From: a virus
Length of the DNA stretch: 23,085 bases
IMG/VR virus record: IMGVR_UViG_3300032053_000548
Coordinates: 1-23,085 of that record
Reading direction: 5' to 3' (one strand)
In this document: positions 9,501 through 16,027 of the stretch, in pieces
Numbering within the stretch: position 1 is the stretch's first letter
Layout of the letters: each line of letters starts with the position of its first letter
The notes under the pieces: generated by a model
The model's input: only the letters and a program-made list of their open reading frames with translations
Told to the model about the DNA's origin: nothing
Database searches by the model: none
Made by a program: the position numbers and the translations under genes

Positions 9501-9809
9501 CTTCGTGATAAGAGGGTGGGCACAAATTTATTATCTCCGGCACCAACTCGATTGCATATAAAAATAAGCCTGCCCGGAATTTCTAGTATTCATATTGGAG
9601 ATCTTTTTTGGGTAGATCGAATACAACCAAATTTGTATTTGGATGGATTGTTTACTACTATCGGATTGAGTGAATCAATAACTCCTTCAAAGGGATGGGT
9701 TACCAGTATCGAAGGTGTATTTTTGTTCTTGGGAAGATTTCATTTTGCCGAAGTATTTCAAGGTATACAACCATCTCCGGATTCTATTACACGACCAATT
9801 GGAGAATAA
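6447..9809 (+). CDS. very large baseplate hub-like protein
   Basis: A 1120-residue protein. The first 20 residues are identical to an internal segment of the tape-measure-like protein. Then come mixed beta/alpha regions with hub-like patterns such as ADVEIAVNTLGQLQALQEYLF and GVNIILEWGRV (about 170-205). The C-terminal part (about 1030-1095) has the order LHIKISLPGISSIHIGDLF, DRIQPNLYLDGLF, then GWVTSIEGVF, which fits the hub fold of contractile tails (T4 gp27 / P2 gpD type). Such hubs form the trimeric centre under the tail tube and carry the membrane-piercing spike. I see no lysozyme motif, so this protein probably lacks T4 gp5-like wall-degrading activity. No Shine-Dalgarno is visible before the ATG, which lies 3 bases after the previous stop; coupled translation is likely. 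At 1120 residues it is about three times T4 gp27. Confidence 0.55.
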   Translation: MTSPINTKVQQLPELVVTATNKKGNFFFDPFYPEVIEELNRRKSSANLARTYMPFARLTTSIELPDNKGRFFTVGLHGFDNSEIESIYEPVDGGTLLGYTYKNEKKIPLYTSDIPALVSSNSDGTIPSGADTAGREFLETENIIQREVKKFPPPGITNVKIRRAGIAGSLLQADVEIAVNTLGQLQALQEYLFIPGVNIILEWGRVASGDDPNSLLNSALNFNKGADIEFLKSLVANKKNRRHVFQNYVKHTNCNYDFMVGKVSNFSFAMKGSKYITTVRISSTGDLISSLANTETSLPPTEDGKGDVYLTAINEYFTEQNFELKLQQDEQDSRFKRHVYLLKAPSKTAEATNQAIKEAVAGDQPAGDIFGTNVGGFYISWAYFVNEILHGTTDAGGSLKEHIVQRGRCDTWYNYPQLEKIVAADKNQIAWVDGPVDDPDEKPIGCHLFLRSIDPSVMVIFNQTRQTNLPYDTFEQALTTEVKRCINRNPGATTGDDMKRAYETFKSYGHFEDALGNFGKLSRGVWINHHVISRAFINNPTFHAALSQILRAMSAATGNFWNLQLHLNEASSKLNMEKPEIKVYGPPTLPAISEGVNSSDDASTTFTIIDVHTTDSLAAAKELIETAKRNKIYMFNRRLNSNDINKTDYTVSEGTSLGSGGGELISLEADFSLPSILASQIAVQGIRGPGDSGYFGIIGSSTGFQTGAMFETTIIDILKPPTTQTAQRDGMNEEDAYSVPIGAAGRIIRLHAAGKGGEDVKINEIKISIGGNKKTGLKPLEYTLGMDVLIAMAVAKSTGNTVLIDRLNEFALNQNKYDNIPNGEYTRRVKLQALFKTTLAGAVGLSSTVGDEATNGVISELGYDKSISSNMRAKLSEALTPPGALDNRPPVAMQALLLTLLQTNNAAFEKTVNEALDNLEKNKTDSTNPVTAFTRLLHIAAAKYNTAADGRPNDMVESIFTTNTPLIQREILDSQKADAQLGAIIERYKNYGTFIEFIELIPSYMSRRARSWALADAKLRDKRVGTNLLSPAPTRLHIKISLPGISSIHIGDLFWVDRIQPNLYLDGLFTTIGLSESITPSKGWVTSIEGVFLFLGRFHFAEVFQGIQPSPDSITRPIGE

Positions 9810-9815
9810 ATAATC

Positions 9816-11414
9816 ATGTTAACTAAACTTAAAGATATACGAGATAACATGACCAATGTTATATATAACATGTTTACTAACAATAAAAAGTTCTATAATA
9901 TTTCTCCAGTTAGTAATAGGGCGCATCCAGTATATGGGCAGGTATTAGCGGGGTACTATACTAGATATTTTATCTGCCGAACTCAACAAATCAAATACGG
10001 TCCTGTCATTGAAATAGATCTTAATCAGTATGCTAATTTATCCTCCAATCCTAATTTCATTGTTGTAGAGATCCCGTGGAATGTTTGCGGGCCATTGGAA
10101 GATGGAATGTTGGTCATTGCAGGAAAAGAAGTACCGAATCCCGGAGTCATATCCCAAAATAAAGCATTAGTATTAACTGCTTCTGAAAAGATTCCTGCAT
10201 TAATATATTATATTAAAGAACATTATGATGAATATCATATGGAAAATTGTCCAGCTTATACACCAAGTCCAGAGCTTTCTGGATCGTTAATGACTTCTTC
10301 TGAAAAGTATAGTCACAAAATTAAAGATCAAACTGCCAATGCAATTATCCGTCCTCCCACTGTAATAGCGAATAGAGGATTGCCAAGGTATATAAGTAAT
10401 CCAACTTCAGTAACTCCAGTAACTCCAGTAGAAGCGGCAACTTCACCCCACCGATGTACATTAACGGATACGCTTATTGGTAGTATTAACAGAAATACCT
10501 TAACTAAGGTGTGTTCCTTTTCACCTTCATCGGAGGTACCATTCCGTATTACTGCTATTAAATATTATAGTGGTACCTATAGTGGAACTGACGCCGGAAC
10601 CGCTTATTTCAATGTACAAATTGTACCTCCTAATTTTTATGGAACTATTGAGTGGCATGGTGGAAGTATGTGGCCCGGGGGGGCAAATGTGGCGAATGGT
10701 GGAAGCACAATTAAAAAAGCAGGGTTTAGTGGAGGATATTATTGGTTTCCCGGTGTCAATCCGGTATATGTCCCCCTCACACTAGATATTTCATATTCTG
10801 ATTATTATTATTTCCCAACGCTAGATGAAGCCGATCCCGGGCATGGTGGCGGTATACTTTTTCAAGCAGATGCATATGGTAACATTACCACCAAAATGCG
10901 AGATGTATTAAACCAAGAAATTTGGGACGGCCATTGGGGACAAGTGTATAATCAAATATATACATTGGATTACCCCGGGCGCAAGGCGTTGTATCCAAAT
11001 ATCAACCCAGCAGAAGGTGATTCACTTGCATTCGGTCCAGATGAGGGACATATTGGTCTTGGTTGGCAATTATGTTATCCCGGTATTGGTATCGGTGGCG
11101 GATATGATTCAATAACAAGTGACGCTGGTGAAATGTATCCATGCGTTATAAAACAAATTTGGACCGCCGATGATGATTTTTTCTATTCAGAAGCAGGATA
11201 TCAAAATCAAACAGAATATCAAGCCCAGTGGTTGAATACCCCGGATAATGGATATCCTCTCGGCACACATGGTAATGGTGGCCCGTTATCTCCCGTAACG
11301 GGTAATCCGGGAGATTATATCGCATTTGTTATTACAATGGACGGCAACAGTAGTGGTGGGGATACATTAACTGATGCGTGGGCAGAAATATCATGGGAAC
11401 CCTATTATGGCTAA
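9816..11414 (+). CDS. Tyr/Gly-rich protein of unknown function, probably structural
   Basis: A 532-residue protein I do not recognise. The N-terminal 110 residues look like a small globular domain (HPVYGQVLAGYYTRYFICR, then IEIDLNQYANL). A Pro/Ser/Thr-rich linker with repeated TPVTPV follows (about 195-210). The remainder is rich in Gly, Tyr, Trp, Asn and Asp with few Lys, as in beta-sandwich or beta-helix receptor-binding or carbohydrate-contacting proteins. There is no signal peptide and no membrane segment. It is the last gene of the tail module; the next gene begins behind a promoter and belongs to replication. Position and composition suggest a baseplate-attached adhesin or decoration protein, but this is inference only. 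Start: GGAGAA lies about 12 bases before the ATG, at the end of the previous gene. Confidence 0.5.
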   Translation: MLTKLKDIRDNMTNVIYNMFTNNKKFYNISPVSNRAHPVYGQVLAGYYTRYFICRTQQIKYGPVIEIDLNQYANLSSNPNFIVVEIPWNVCGPLEDGMLVIAGKEVPNPGVISQNKALVLTASEKIPALIYYIKEHYDEYHMENCPAYTPSPELSGSLMTSSEKYSHKIKDQTANAIIRPPTVIANRGLPRYISNPTSVTPVTPVEAATSPHRCTLTDTLIGSINRNTLTKVCSFSPSSEVPFRITAIKYYSGTYSGTDAGTAYFNVQIVPPNFYGTIEWHGGSMWPGGANVANGGSTIKKAGFSGGYYWFPGVNPVYVPLTLDISYSDYYYFPTLDEADPGHGGGILFQADAYGNITTKMRDVLNQEIWDGHWGQVYNQIYTLDYPGRKALYPNINPAEGDSLAFGPDEGHIGLGWQLCYPGIGIGGGYDSITSDAGEMYPCVIKQIWTADDDFFYSEAGYQNQTEYQAQWLNTPDNGYPLGTHGNGGPLSPVTGNPGDYIAFVITMDGNSSGGDTLTDAWAEISWEPYYG

Positions 11415-11441
11415 ATCGGATAAACACCTAATATCAGTGAG

Positions 11442-11470
11442 TTGACAAATCAGATCGGATAGCGTATATT
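11442..11470 (+). promoter_or_regulatory. sigma70-type promoter before the polymerase gene
   Basis: TTGACA (11442-11447), a 17-base spacer, and TATATT (11465-11470). The -35 is a perfect consensus match, the spacer is optimal, and the -10 differs at one base. It sits in the only gap between the tail and replication modules. The expected start of transcription, about 7 bases after the -10, is near 11477, only about two bases before the polymerase ATG at 11479. Confidence 0.7.
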
Positions 11471-11478
11471 CTATTCAT

Positions 11479-12741
11479 ATGAAAATGGTTACTGATTTTA
11501 CTCCGCATAAAACTATTACCTGTGCCTTATGGTTAAGTGATCAATTACGCCACCCGTTAATGAACGAAGTGGCTGTAATTGGTGTGCGTTCTGGTACGGA
11601 AACATATATCCTTCCCATTCATCATTATGATGCTGGTTCGCGAGTCATTACTAAAGAGCATTTTATAGATTTGGTAAAAGATTGTATAATTCAGACCAAT
11701 GATAAGAAGAAATTTTTGCAGTTTTTTGGAACTGTGGCGACTGTGCAGCAGATGGGAATGGACCCCGAATGGGGGTGTGTTGATAGTGGTCCATATCTTT
11801 ATCACATTGATAAAATCAATAACGCATACCAATCGGTTCCTCTCGTTAAGATAGCAGAGTGGTTAGAAATTATTCTAGATCAAATTGAAAATAAATTTGT
11901 TCATGTGTCTCCGTTCTTTAATGATGAATACATTCCGTGTCTAGTTGAACTGGAAGCCTCGGGTATCTGTGTAAACCCCGAAAAGCTTATCGAACGACGG
12001 CCCGCAGTTGCAAAAAAATATTTGAATAAAAATTTATTGTATACAAATTATTATCCATTCACTGTAACTGGTCGGGCGAGTAATGCATTGGGGATCAATT
12101 TCTCCGCACTTAATAAAAGTACGGGGGAACGTGATATGTTTGTATCTCGTTTTTTTGAGGGGCACTTGCTGTCTATTGATTTTGAAGCATATCATTTGAG
12201 ATTAATTGCCGACGATCTTGGAGTTGATTTACCAGCGGGGTCACTTCACACAGAACTTGCCAAGATATATTTTAAAACTGATAACATTACCGATGAATTA
12301 TATCAGGCTAGTAAACAAAAAACATTTGAAATCATGTATGGGATGACTAATAATGTTCCAGATTTTGAATTGTTCAAGCGAATACAGAACCACCGCAAAC
12401 AGATGTGGAATTCTTATTCTGTTCATAATAGCATAATTCTCCCCACCGGGGTCACTGCGAAGATCACCGATGCAAATCCTAGTAAAGTATTTAATTACTA
12501 TGTCCAAGCACTAGAAGTGGTAAAAACTATCCCCAAATTAAGAGCTATAACAAAGTACCTAAATAACAGAGAAAGTAAGCTGGTATTGTACACATATGAC
12601 AGCGTTTTGCTGGATGTGGCCCCCGGTGACGATATAAGTAGGGTGTTTGGAATCCTTACAGAGTATGGAAAATATCCTACCCGAATATATACCGGACAGA
12701 ATTATAATGCCATGAATGAAGTGGGTCTAACTGCAATATAA
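11479..12741 (+). CDS. short divergent family A DNA polymerase
   Basis: A 420-residue protein with the palm and fingers of family A polymerases but less than half the length of E. coli Pol I. Visible in order: LEASGICVNPEKL (158-170), TGRASN (197-202), motif A SIDFEAYHLR with Asp234, motif B ASKQKTFEIMYGM with Lys279, Phe283, Tyr287 and Gly288, the region VFNYYVQALEVV with Gln344, and motif C YTYDSVLLD with Asp374. Both metal-binding Asp residues are kept, so activity is plausible. Odd points: His of the usual HDE is Tyr, the following Glu is Ser, the motif A Glu is His, and the motif B Arg is Tyr. The N-terminal 140 residues show no exonuclease D-x-E motif, so proofreading is unlikely from this chain. 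No Shine-Dalgarno precedes the ATG; the promoter lies directly upstream. T4 itself uses a family B polymerase. Confidence 0.75.
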   Translation: MKMVTDFTPHKTITCALWLSDQLRHPLMNEVAVIGVRSGTETYILPIHHYDAGSRVITKEHFIDLVKDCIIQTNDKKKFLQFFGTVATVQQMGMDPEWGCVDSGPYLYHIDKINNAYQSVPLVKIAEWLEIILDQIENKFVHVSPFFNDEYIPCLVELEASGICVNPEKLIERRPAVAKKYLNKNLLYTNYYPFTVTGRASNALGINFSALNKSTGERDMFVSRFFEGHLLSIDFEAYHLRLIADDLGVDLPAGSLHTELAKIYFKTDNITDELYQASKQKTFEIMYGMTNNVPDFELFKRIQNHRKQMWNSYSVHNSIILPTGVTAKITDANPSKVFNYYVQALEVVKTIPKLRAITKYLNNRESKLVLYTYDSVLLDVAPGDDISRVFGILTEYGKYPTRIYTGQNYNAMNEVGLTAI

Positions 12742-12810
12742 ATCGTATTATGACACTGAAGTTAAATACTTATTAGAAGTGGTTATATATGTCATTATAC
12801 GAGAAATATT

Positions 12811-13224
12811 ATGGTTACAACCCAATTGCTTTGCACCTTTTGTGCCAGAGATAACATAGATTCTGTAATTGAGCAAATTCGAAACACCTACGCATTGGCA
12901 TTTGATACGGTCTACATTCTAGAAAATCTAGATGATAAGGATCAGTTAATTATTACCTATAATATTCAAGGCAAAGATTTCGATCTTGAACAATTGGGGC
13001 AAATTATTTCATCTACTATTTCAGTGCATCGCAAGAAACAAACTAATACAATATACACCATTAATGCGTTGAATAAATTGATACTTGAAAAAAATAATGG
13101 TATATTAGATATCAAATACAAAATAGATTGGGAGGAACTTAATAACATGGTATTAGTTACTGCATATCAAAAATTAAAGAAGATTAGAACCAAGATTCTA
13201 GAGATTCGGCGCTTGACAGATTAA
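12811..13224 (+). CDS. unknown protein in the replication cluster
   Basis: A 137-residue protein that I cannot assign. The first half reads as alternating helices and strands (TQLLCTFCARDNIDSVIEQIRN, then FDTVYILENL and QLIITYNI). The second half is helical and Lys-rich (SVHRKKQTNTIYTINALNKLI and YQKLKKIRTKILEIRRL). The pattern suits a small DNA- or protein-binding factor. The spacing of 69 bases after the polymerase gene has no strong Shine-Dalgarno; only weak GAGA lies before the ATG. The promoter of the following gene begins inside its last codons, so transcription of the next operon overlaps its 3' end. Location between polymerase and single-strand binding protein suggests a replication role, by context only. 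Confidence 0.6.
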   Translation: MVTTQLLCTFCARDNIDSVIEQIRNTYALAFDTVYILENLDDKDQLIITYNIQGKDFDLEQLGQIISSTISVHRKKQTNTIYTINALNKLILEKNNGILDIKYKIDWEELNNMVLVTAYQKLKKIRTKILEIRRLTD

Positions 13225-13241
13225 GTACAATGCGTTATATT
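13213..13241 (+). promoter_or_regulatory. sigma70-type promoter before the gp32-like gene
   Basis: TTGACA (13213-13218), a 17-base spacer, and TATATT (13236-13241): the same two hexamers and the same spacing as the promoter at 11442. The -35 lies within the last codons of the upstream gene. Predicted transcription start is near 13248, giving an AU-rich leader of about 72 bases. Confidence 0.68.
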
Positions 13242-13247
13242 TATTCG

Positions 13248-13319
13248 TAAGTATGAACGGTTACATAATAAATTAAACAGTTTATACTAAATCATAAACA
13301 CTAAACACAGGAGAAGTAT
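13248..13319 (+). promoter_or_regulatory. AU-rich leader of the gp32-like gene, possible autoregulatory site
   Basis: About 72 bases, almost all A and T, with no strong hairpin and a repeated ACTAAA/CTAAAC element, ending in AGGAGAA about 5 bases before the ATG. T4 gp32 represses its own translation by binding an unstructured AU-rich leader over its ribosome binding site. This leader has the right composition and position, but binding is inferred. Confidence 0.4.
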
Positions 13320-14099
13320 ATGTCATTAGATTTTACAACACTGCGTGCGAAGTTGAACAGTTTCAAGGGTATCAACGATAGGCAAGCCGCAGTGTGGAAG
13401 CCCACCGAAGGCAAATCAACAATCAGAATTCTACCTTGGAAAGAAAACCCCAGTTGGCCGTTTGCTGAGTTGTATTTTCATTATTTAGGCCCGAAAACAT
13501 ATCTGTCACCCATCTCATATGGCGATCTTGATCCTATTGCTGAATTTGCCGACAAGCTGCGGGCAGAACAGTTAAAGGAAAGTTATGCACAGGCAAAGCA
13601 GTTTATGCCCAAGTTGCGTACATATGTTCCTGTTATCGTTCGTGGTGAAGAAGATAAGGGTGTTCGTTTTTGGTCGTTTGGTAAAATGGTGTATGAGGAA
13701 TTGCTTGGTATCATGGAAGATCCCGATTATGGTGATATCACAGATCCTATTAAGGGGCGGGATATCGTTATAGAGTATATTCCAAAGGAAAAGAGTGATA
13801 CAAACTTTGCCAAAACCAATGTTCGTGCAAAGCCGTCAGTTTCTCCGGCGTCTCCCGATCAAAAGATATTGGATTCTTGGTTGCTAAATCAACCAGATCT
13901 TAAAGAAGTTTATAAGGCACCTTCTTACTCTGAATTAGAAGTTGTTTTGGCGAAATATATTGATCAGGATGTAGTGCCGGTAGGTGTTAAGGTAGAGGTA
14001 ACCGATGTGGTACCAAGTGCCACTGTTGAAAAAATGGGATCGGAAGCCAATACACCACAAAAAGTTATCGAGGCGTTTGACGAATTGTTTAGTAAGTAA
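13320..14099 (+). CDS. 32: single-stranded DNA-binding protein, T4 gp32-like
   Basis: A 259-residue protein that would coat single-stranded DNA during replication and recombination. The N-terminal part fits the gp32 core: KLNSFKGIN, then a WKPTEGKSTIRILPWKEN stretch aligned with the T4 VIRFLP strand, then PFAELYFHYLGPKTYLSP. FWSFGKMVYEELLGIM (about 118-133) also fits. T4 gp32 binds zinc with three Cys and one His; here there is no cysteine in the whole protein, and the zinc region reads SPISYGDLDPIAEFADKL. The C-terminal 35 residues end in an acidic VIEAFDELF tail, as expected for the region that recruits partner proteins. A strong AGGAGA precedes the ATG. UvsX, its usual partner, is the next gene. 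Function is well supported by fold pattern and context. Confidence 0.78.
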   Translation: MSLDFTTLRAKLNSFKGINDRQAAVWKPTEGKSTIRILPWKENPSWPFAELYFHYLGPKTYLSPISYGDLDPIAEFADKLRAEQLKESYAQAKQFMPKLRTYVPVIVRGEEDKGVRFWSFGKMVYEELLGIMEDPDYGDITDPIKGRDIVIEYIPKEKSDTNFAKTNVRAKPSVSPASPDQKILDSWLLNQPDLKEVYKAPSYSELEVVLAKYIDQDVVPVGVKVEVTDVVPSATVEKMGSEANTPQKVIEAFDELFSK

Positions 14100-14128
14100 A
14101 TAACTTTTAACAATTGAGTTTTGGGATC

Positions 14129-14159
14129 GTATGCCATCATATAATTTATGGTGGCATAC
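14129..14159 (+). promoter_or_regulatory. 13-bp RNA hairpin between gp32-like gene and uvsX
   Basis: Arms 14129-14141 and 14147-14159 pair over 13 bp with a single T-G wobble and a 5-base loop (taatt). No T-run follows, so it is not a standard intrinsic terminator. Immediately after, CTCC and GGAG (part of the uvsX ribosome binding site) could form a second small hairpin with a 7-base loop. The element could protect the upstream mRNA, be an RNase site, or tune uvsX translation. Confidence 0.55.
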
Positions 14160-14180
14160 CTCCACATATAGGAGAGGCAT

Positions 14181-15350
14181 ATGGCGAAGCGTACCACGGA
14201 AGATGGAGTAGTAAAGGAACTTAAAAAGAAACAAGTATTCTCTAGTAATAGAGATGAATTAGCTCAACTCATCGCTGACAGTTTGAATAAATTGAACAAA
14301 GATGAGCAGATTGCATATTTTCTAGATGGCAAGGAATCCACTCCTACCGACATTAATGATTTTATCTCAACTGGTGCCACTATGCTAGATATTGCCATTA
14401 GCAATAGACCCAATGGAGGAATTGCTGTTGGTAGAATTACAGAAATAACGGGCCTTGAGGGAAGTGGAAAATCACTCCTCGGCGCAGAATTAATTATCAG
14501 CACTCAGAAGCGTGGTGGTCTGGGCGTTTTTATTGATACCGAAAATGCTACTAGTGTAGAATTTTTAGCGGCCATGGGAGTTGATACAAATAAATTTTTA
14601 TACTGTCCATTAGGAACAGTCGAGGAAATTTTTGAATCAATTACAAATATCATTGAAAATGTTCGTTCTAGTCCCAAGGAGAGTGATAGAAATAAATTAA
14701 TAACTATTATTGTTGATAGTGTGGCAGCGGCAAGTACTATGCGGGAACTAGAGGCAGGATTTACTAAAGATGGGTACGCAACTGATAAAGCTATTATTAT
14801 CAGTAAAGCATTGCGAAAAATTACCAGAATGCTTGGTCAACAACGAATTACACTAGTATTTACTAATCAACTTCGTATGAAAATGAATGCAATGCCATTT
14901 TCCGATCCATGGACTACATCGGGCGGTAAGGCCATTGCATTTCATTCTTCTACTAGAATACGATTGAGTTTAACAGGAAAAATCAGTGCAAATGATCAAG
15001 TGGTTGGAGTAAAAGTTAAAGCACAAGTTGTGAAGAACCGGCTTGGCCCGCCGCATCGGACAGCGGAATTTGATATCTATTTTAACCGGGGCATTGATGA
15101 TACAGTATCGTGGTTAACTGTACTCAAGGAACAAAAAATCATTAAACAGACTGCTGCGTGGTATTCGTATCAAAATGATGATGGTACCGAATCTAAATTT
15201 CAAGCTAAAGAATTTTCCGGGTTTCTTAACGCCGATCCAGTTCGTAAGGAAAAATTATACACACAAATTTGTGATGCACTAATTATGCAATATCAATCAG
15301 AGTTTGATCCAACTGCAGTTGAGATTACCCCAATAACAGAAGAGGAATAA
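14181..15350 (+). CDS. uvsX: UvsX-type RecA-family recombinase
   Basis: A 389-residue strand-exchange ATPase, equal in length to T4 UvsX (about 390). Walker A is GLEGSGKS at residues 91-98, the catalytic Glu lies in FIDTENA (Glu121), and Walker B is ITIIVDS at 174-180. The stretch MLGQQRITLVFTNQLR fits the strand and Gln switch of RecA proteins, and the DNA-binding loop region lies near TSGGKAIAFHSSTRIRL. The acidic end (ITPITEEE) is usual. It forms filaments on single-stranded DNA and drives recombination-dependent replication together with the gp32-like protein encoded just upstream. GGAGAGG lies about 5 bases before the ATG, but part of it may be covered by a small hairpin. The next gene starts one base after the stop. 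Confidence 0.93.
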   Translation: MAKRTTEDGVVKELKKKQVFSSNRDELAQLIADSLNKLNKDEQIAYFLDGKESTPTDINDFISTGATMLDIAISNRPNGGIAVGRITEITGLEGSGKSLLGAELIISTQKRGGLGVFIDTENATSVEFLAAMGVDTNKFLYCPLGTVEEIFESITNIIENVRSSPKESDRNKLITIIVDSVAAASTMRELEAGFTKDGYATDKAIIISKALRKITRMLGQQRITLVFTNQLRMKMNAMPFSDPWTTSGGKAIAFHSSTRIRLSLTGKISANDQVVGVKVKAQVVKNRLGPPHRTAEFDIYFNRGIDDTVSWLTVLKEQKIIKQTAAWYSYQNDDGTESKFQAKEFSGFLNADPVRKEKLYTQICDALIMQYQSEFDPTAVEITPITEEE

Positions 15351-15351
15351 T

Positions 15352-15687
15352 ATGTTAATAATTGCGATGCTAGCACTGATAATGGCCTTCATAGATATGG
15401 TGGTGATATATCAAGTGGACCGTGACCTTACTGAAAAAATTCGCGAAGATTTTGCTCTTTTAAGAACCGATTATCAGTTTTTGCGCAAAGATTATATAGC
15501 ACGAATTCAAGAAGTACGCGATTCACTACCCCAATACCCCTCAGTCGAGACGAACGCGAAATTGGCTTTGCAAGCTAAGGAAACTGAATTAAAAAAGATG
15601 CTTCGAGGCCGACCTAAGCCAACTCCGCTTCCGTTAAAAACGATTAAAGAAGGGCGTAGTATTAAGAAGCCCGGGAAGAAGAAGTAA
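15352..15687 (+). CDS. small protein with N-terminal membrane helix and coiled coil
   Basis: A 111-residue protein with a hydrophobic N-terminal helix (about residues 2-20, LIIAMLALIMAFIDMVVIY), then a charged helical region likely to form a coiled coil (about 24-90), and a very basic Pro/Lys tail (RGRPKPTPLPL, then KKPGKKK). The layout implies an inner-membrane anchored protein with a basic cytoplasmic tail that could touch nucleic acid, or a spanin-like or other envelope protein. I do not recognise the family. It begins one base after the uvsX stop and ends one base before the next gene, so it is translated as part of the recombination operon. Confidence 0.6.
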   Translation: MLIIAMLALIMAFIDMVVIYQVDRDLTEKIREDFALLRTDYQFLRKDYIARIQEVRDSLPQYPSVETNAKLALQAKETELKKMLRGRPKPTPLPLKTIKEGRSIKKPGKKK

Positions 15688-15688
15688 T

Positions 15689-16027
15689 ATGATACCTCTT
15701 ACAGAAGCAGAGATTCATTCATTGGGAATGAAAGCATTAATATTTGCACTGGATACTATTATTCCCAAAACAAATGATGGTTCAGAAGAAACATCAAATT
15801 TTAAAACACTAGTATTAGAACAATTTGAATTGAATTTTTATCGGTGTTTGTTGCATTCGTGCCCCGAGAAATTTGCCAATTTGTCGCAGCCAGAATTGGC
15901 AGCAAATCAATCTCCAGTTACTATTTTTGACACTCCACAGTATAAGCCCCCGGCAACAGAATTTTACCAACGACAACTTTTATTAGATAATGCGGAAGGC
16001 GGTCGTGGTGGATATGATGCGCAATGA
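15689..16027 (+). CDS. small acidic protein of unknown function
   Basis: A 112-residue protein, mostly helical in its first 70 residues (EAEIHSLGMKALIFALDTII and FKTLVLEQFELNFYRCLL), with a Pro/Gln-rich tail and a glycine-rich end (NAEGGRGGYDAQ). No motif is recognised. Its stop overlaps the next start as ATGA, so it is coupled to the macro-domain-like gene. The real coding nature is supported by tight operon packing on both sides. Confidence 0.55.
   Translation: MIPLTEAEIHSLGMKALIFALDTIIPKTNDGSEETSNFKTLVLEQFELNFYRCLLHSCPEKFANLSQPELAANQSPVTIFDTPQYKPPATEFYQRQLLLDNAEGGRGGYDAQ

Noticed and set aside
12789-12854. Short frame MSLYEKYYGYNPIALHLLCQR overlapping the start of the gene at 12811.
   Set aside because: Only 21 codons, no clear ribosome binding site and no recognised motif. 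It could be a leader peptide but nothing supports it.
13253-13276. Seven-residue upstream frame (MNGYIIN) in the gp32-like leader.
   Set aside because: No ribosome binding site before it; an ATG-stop pair is expected by chance in such an AT-rich leader.
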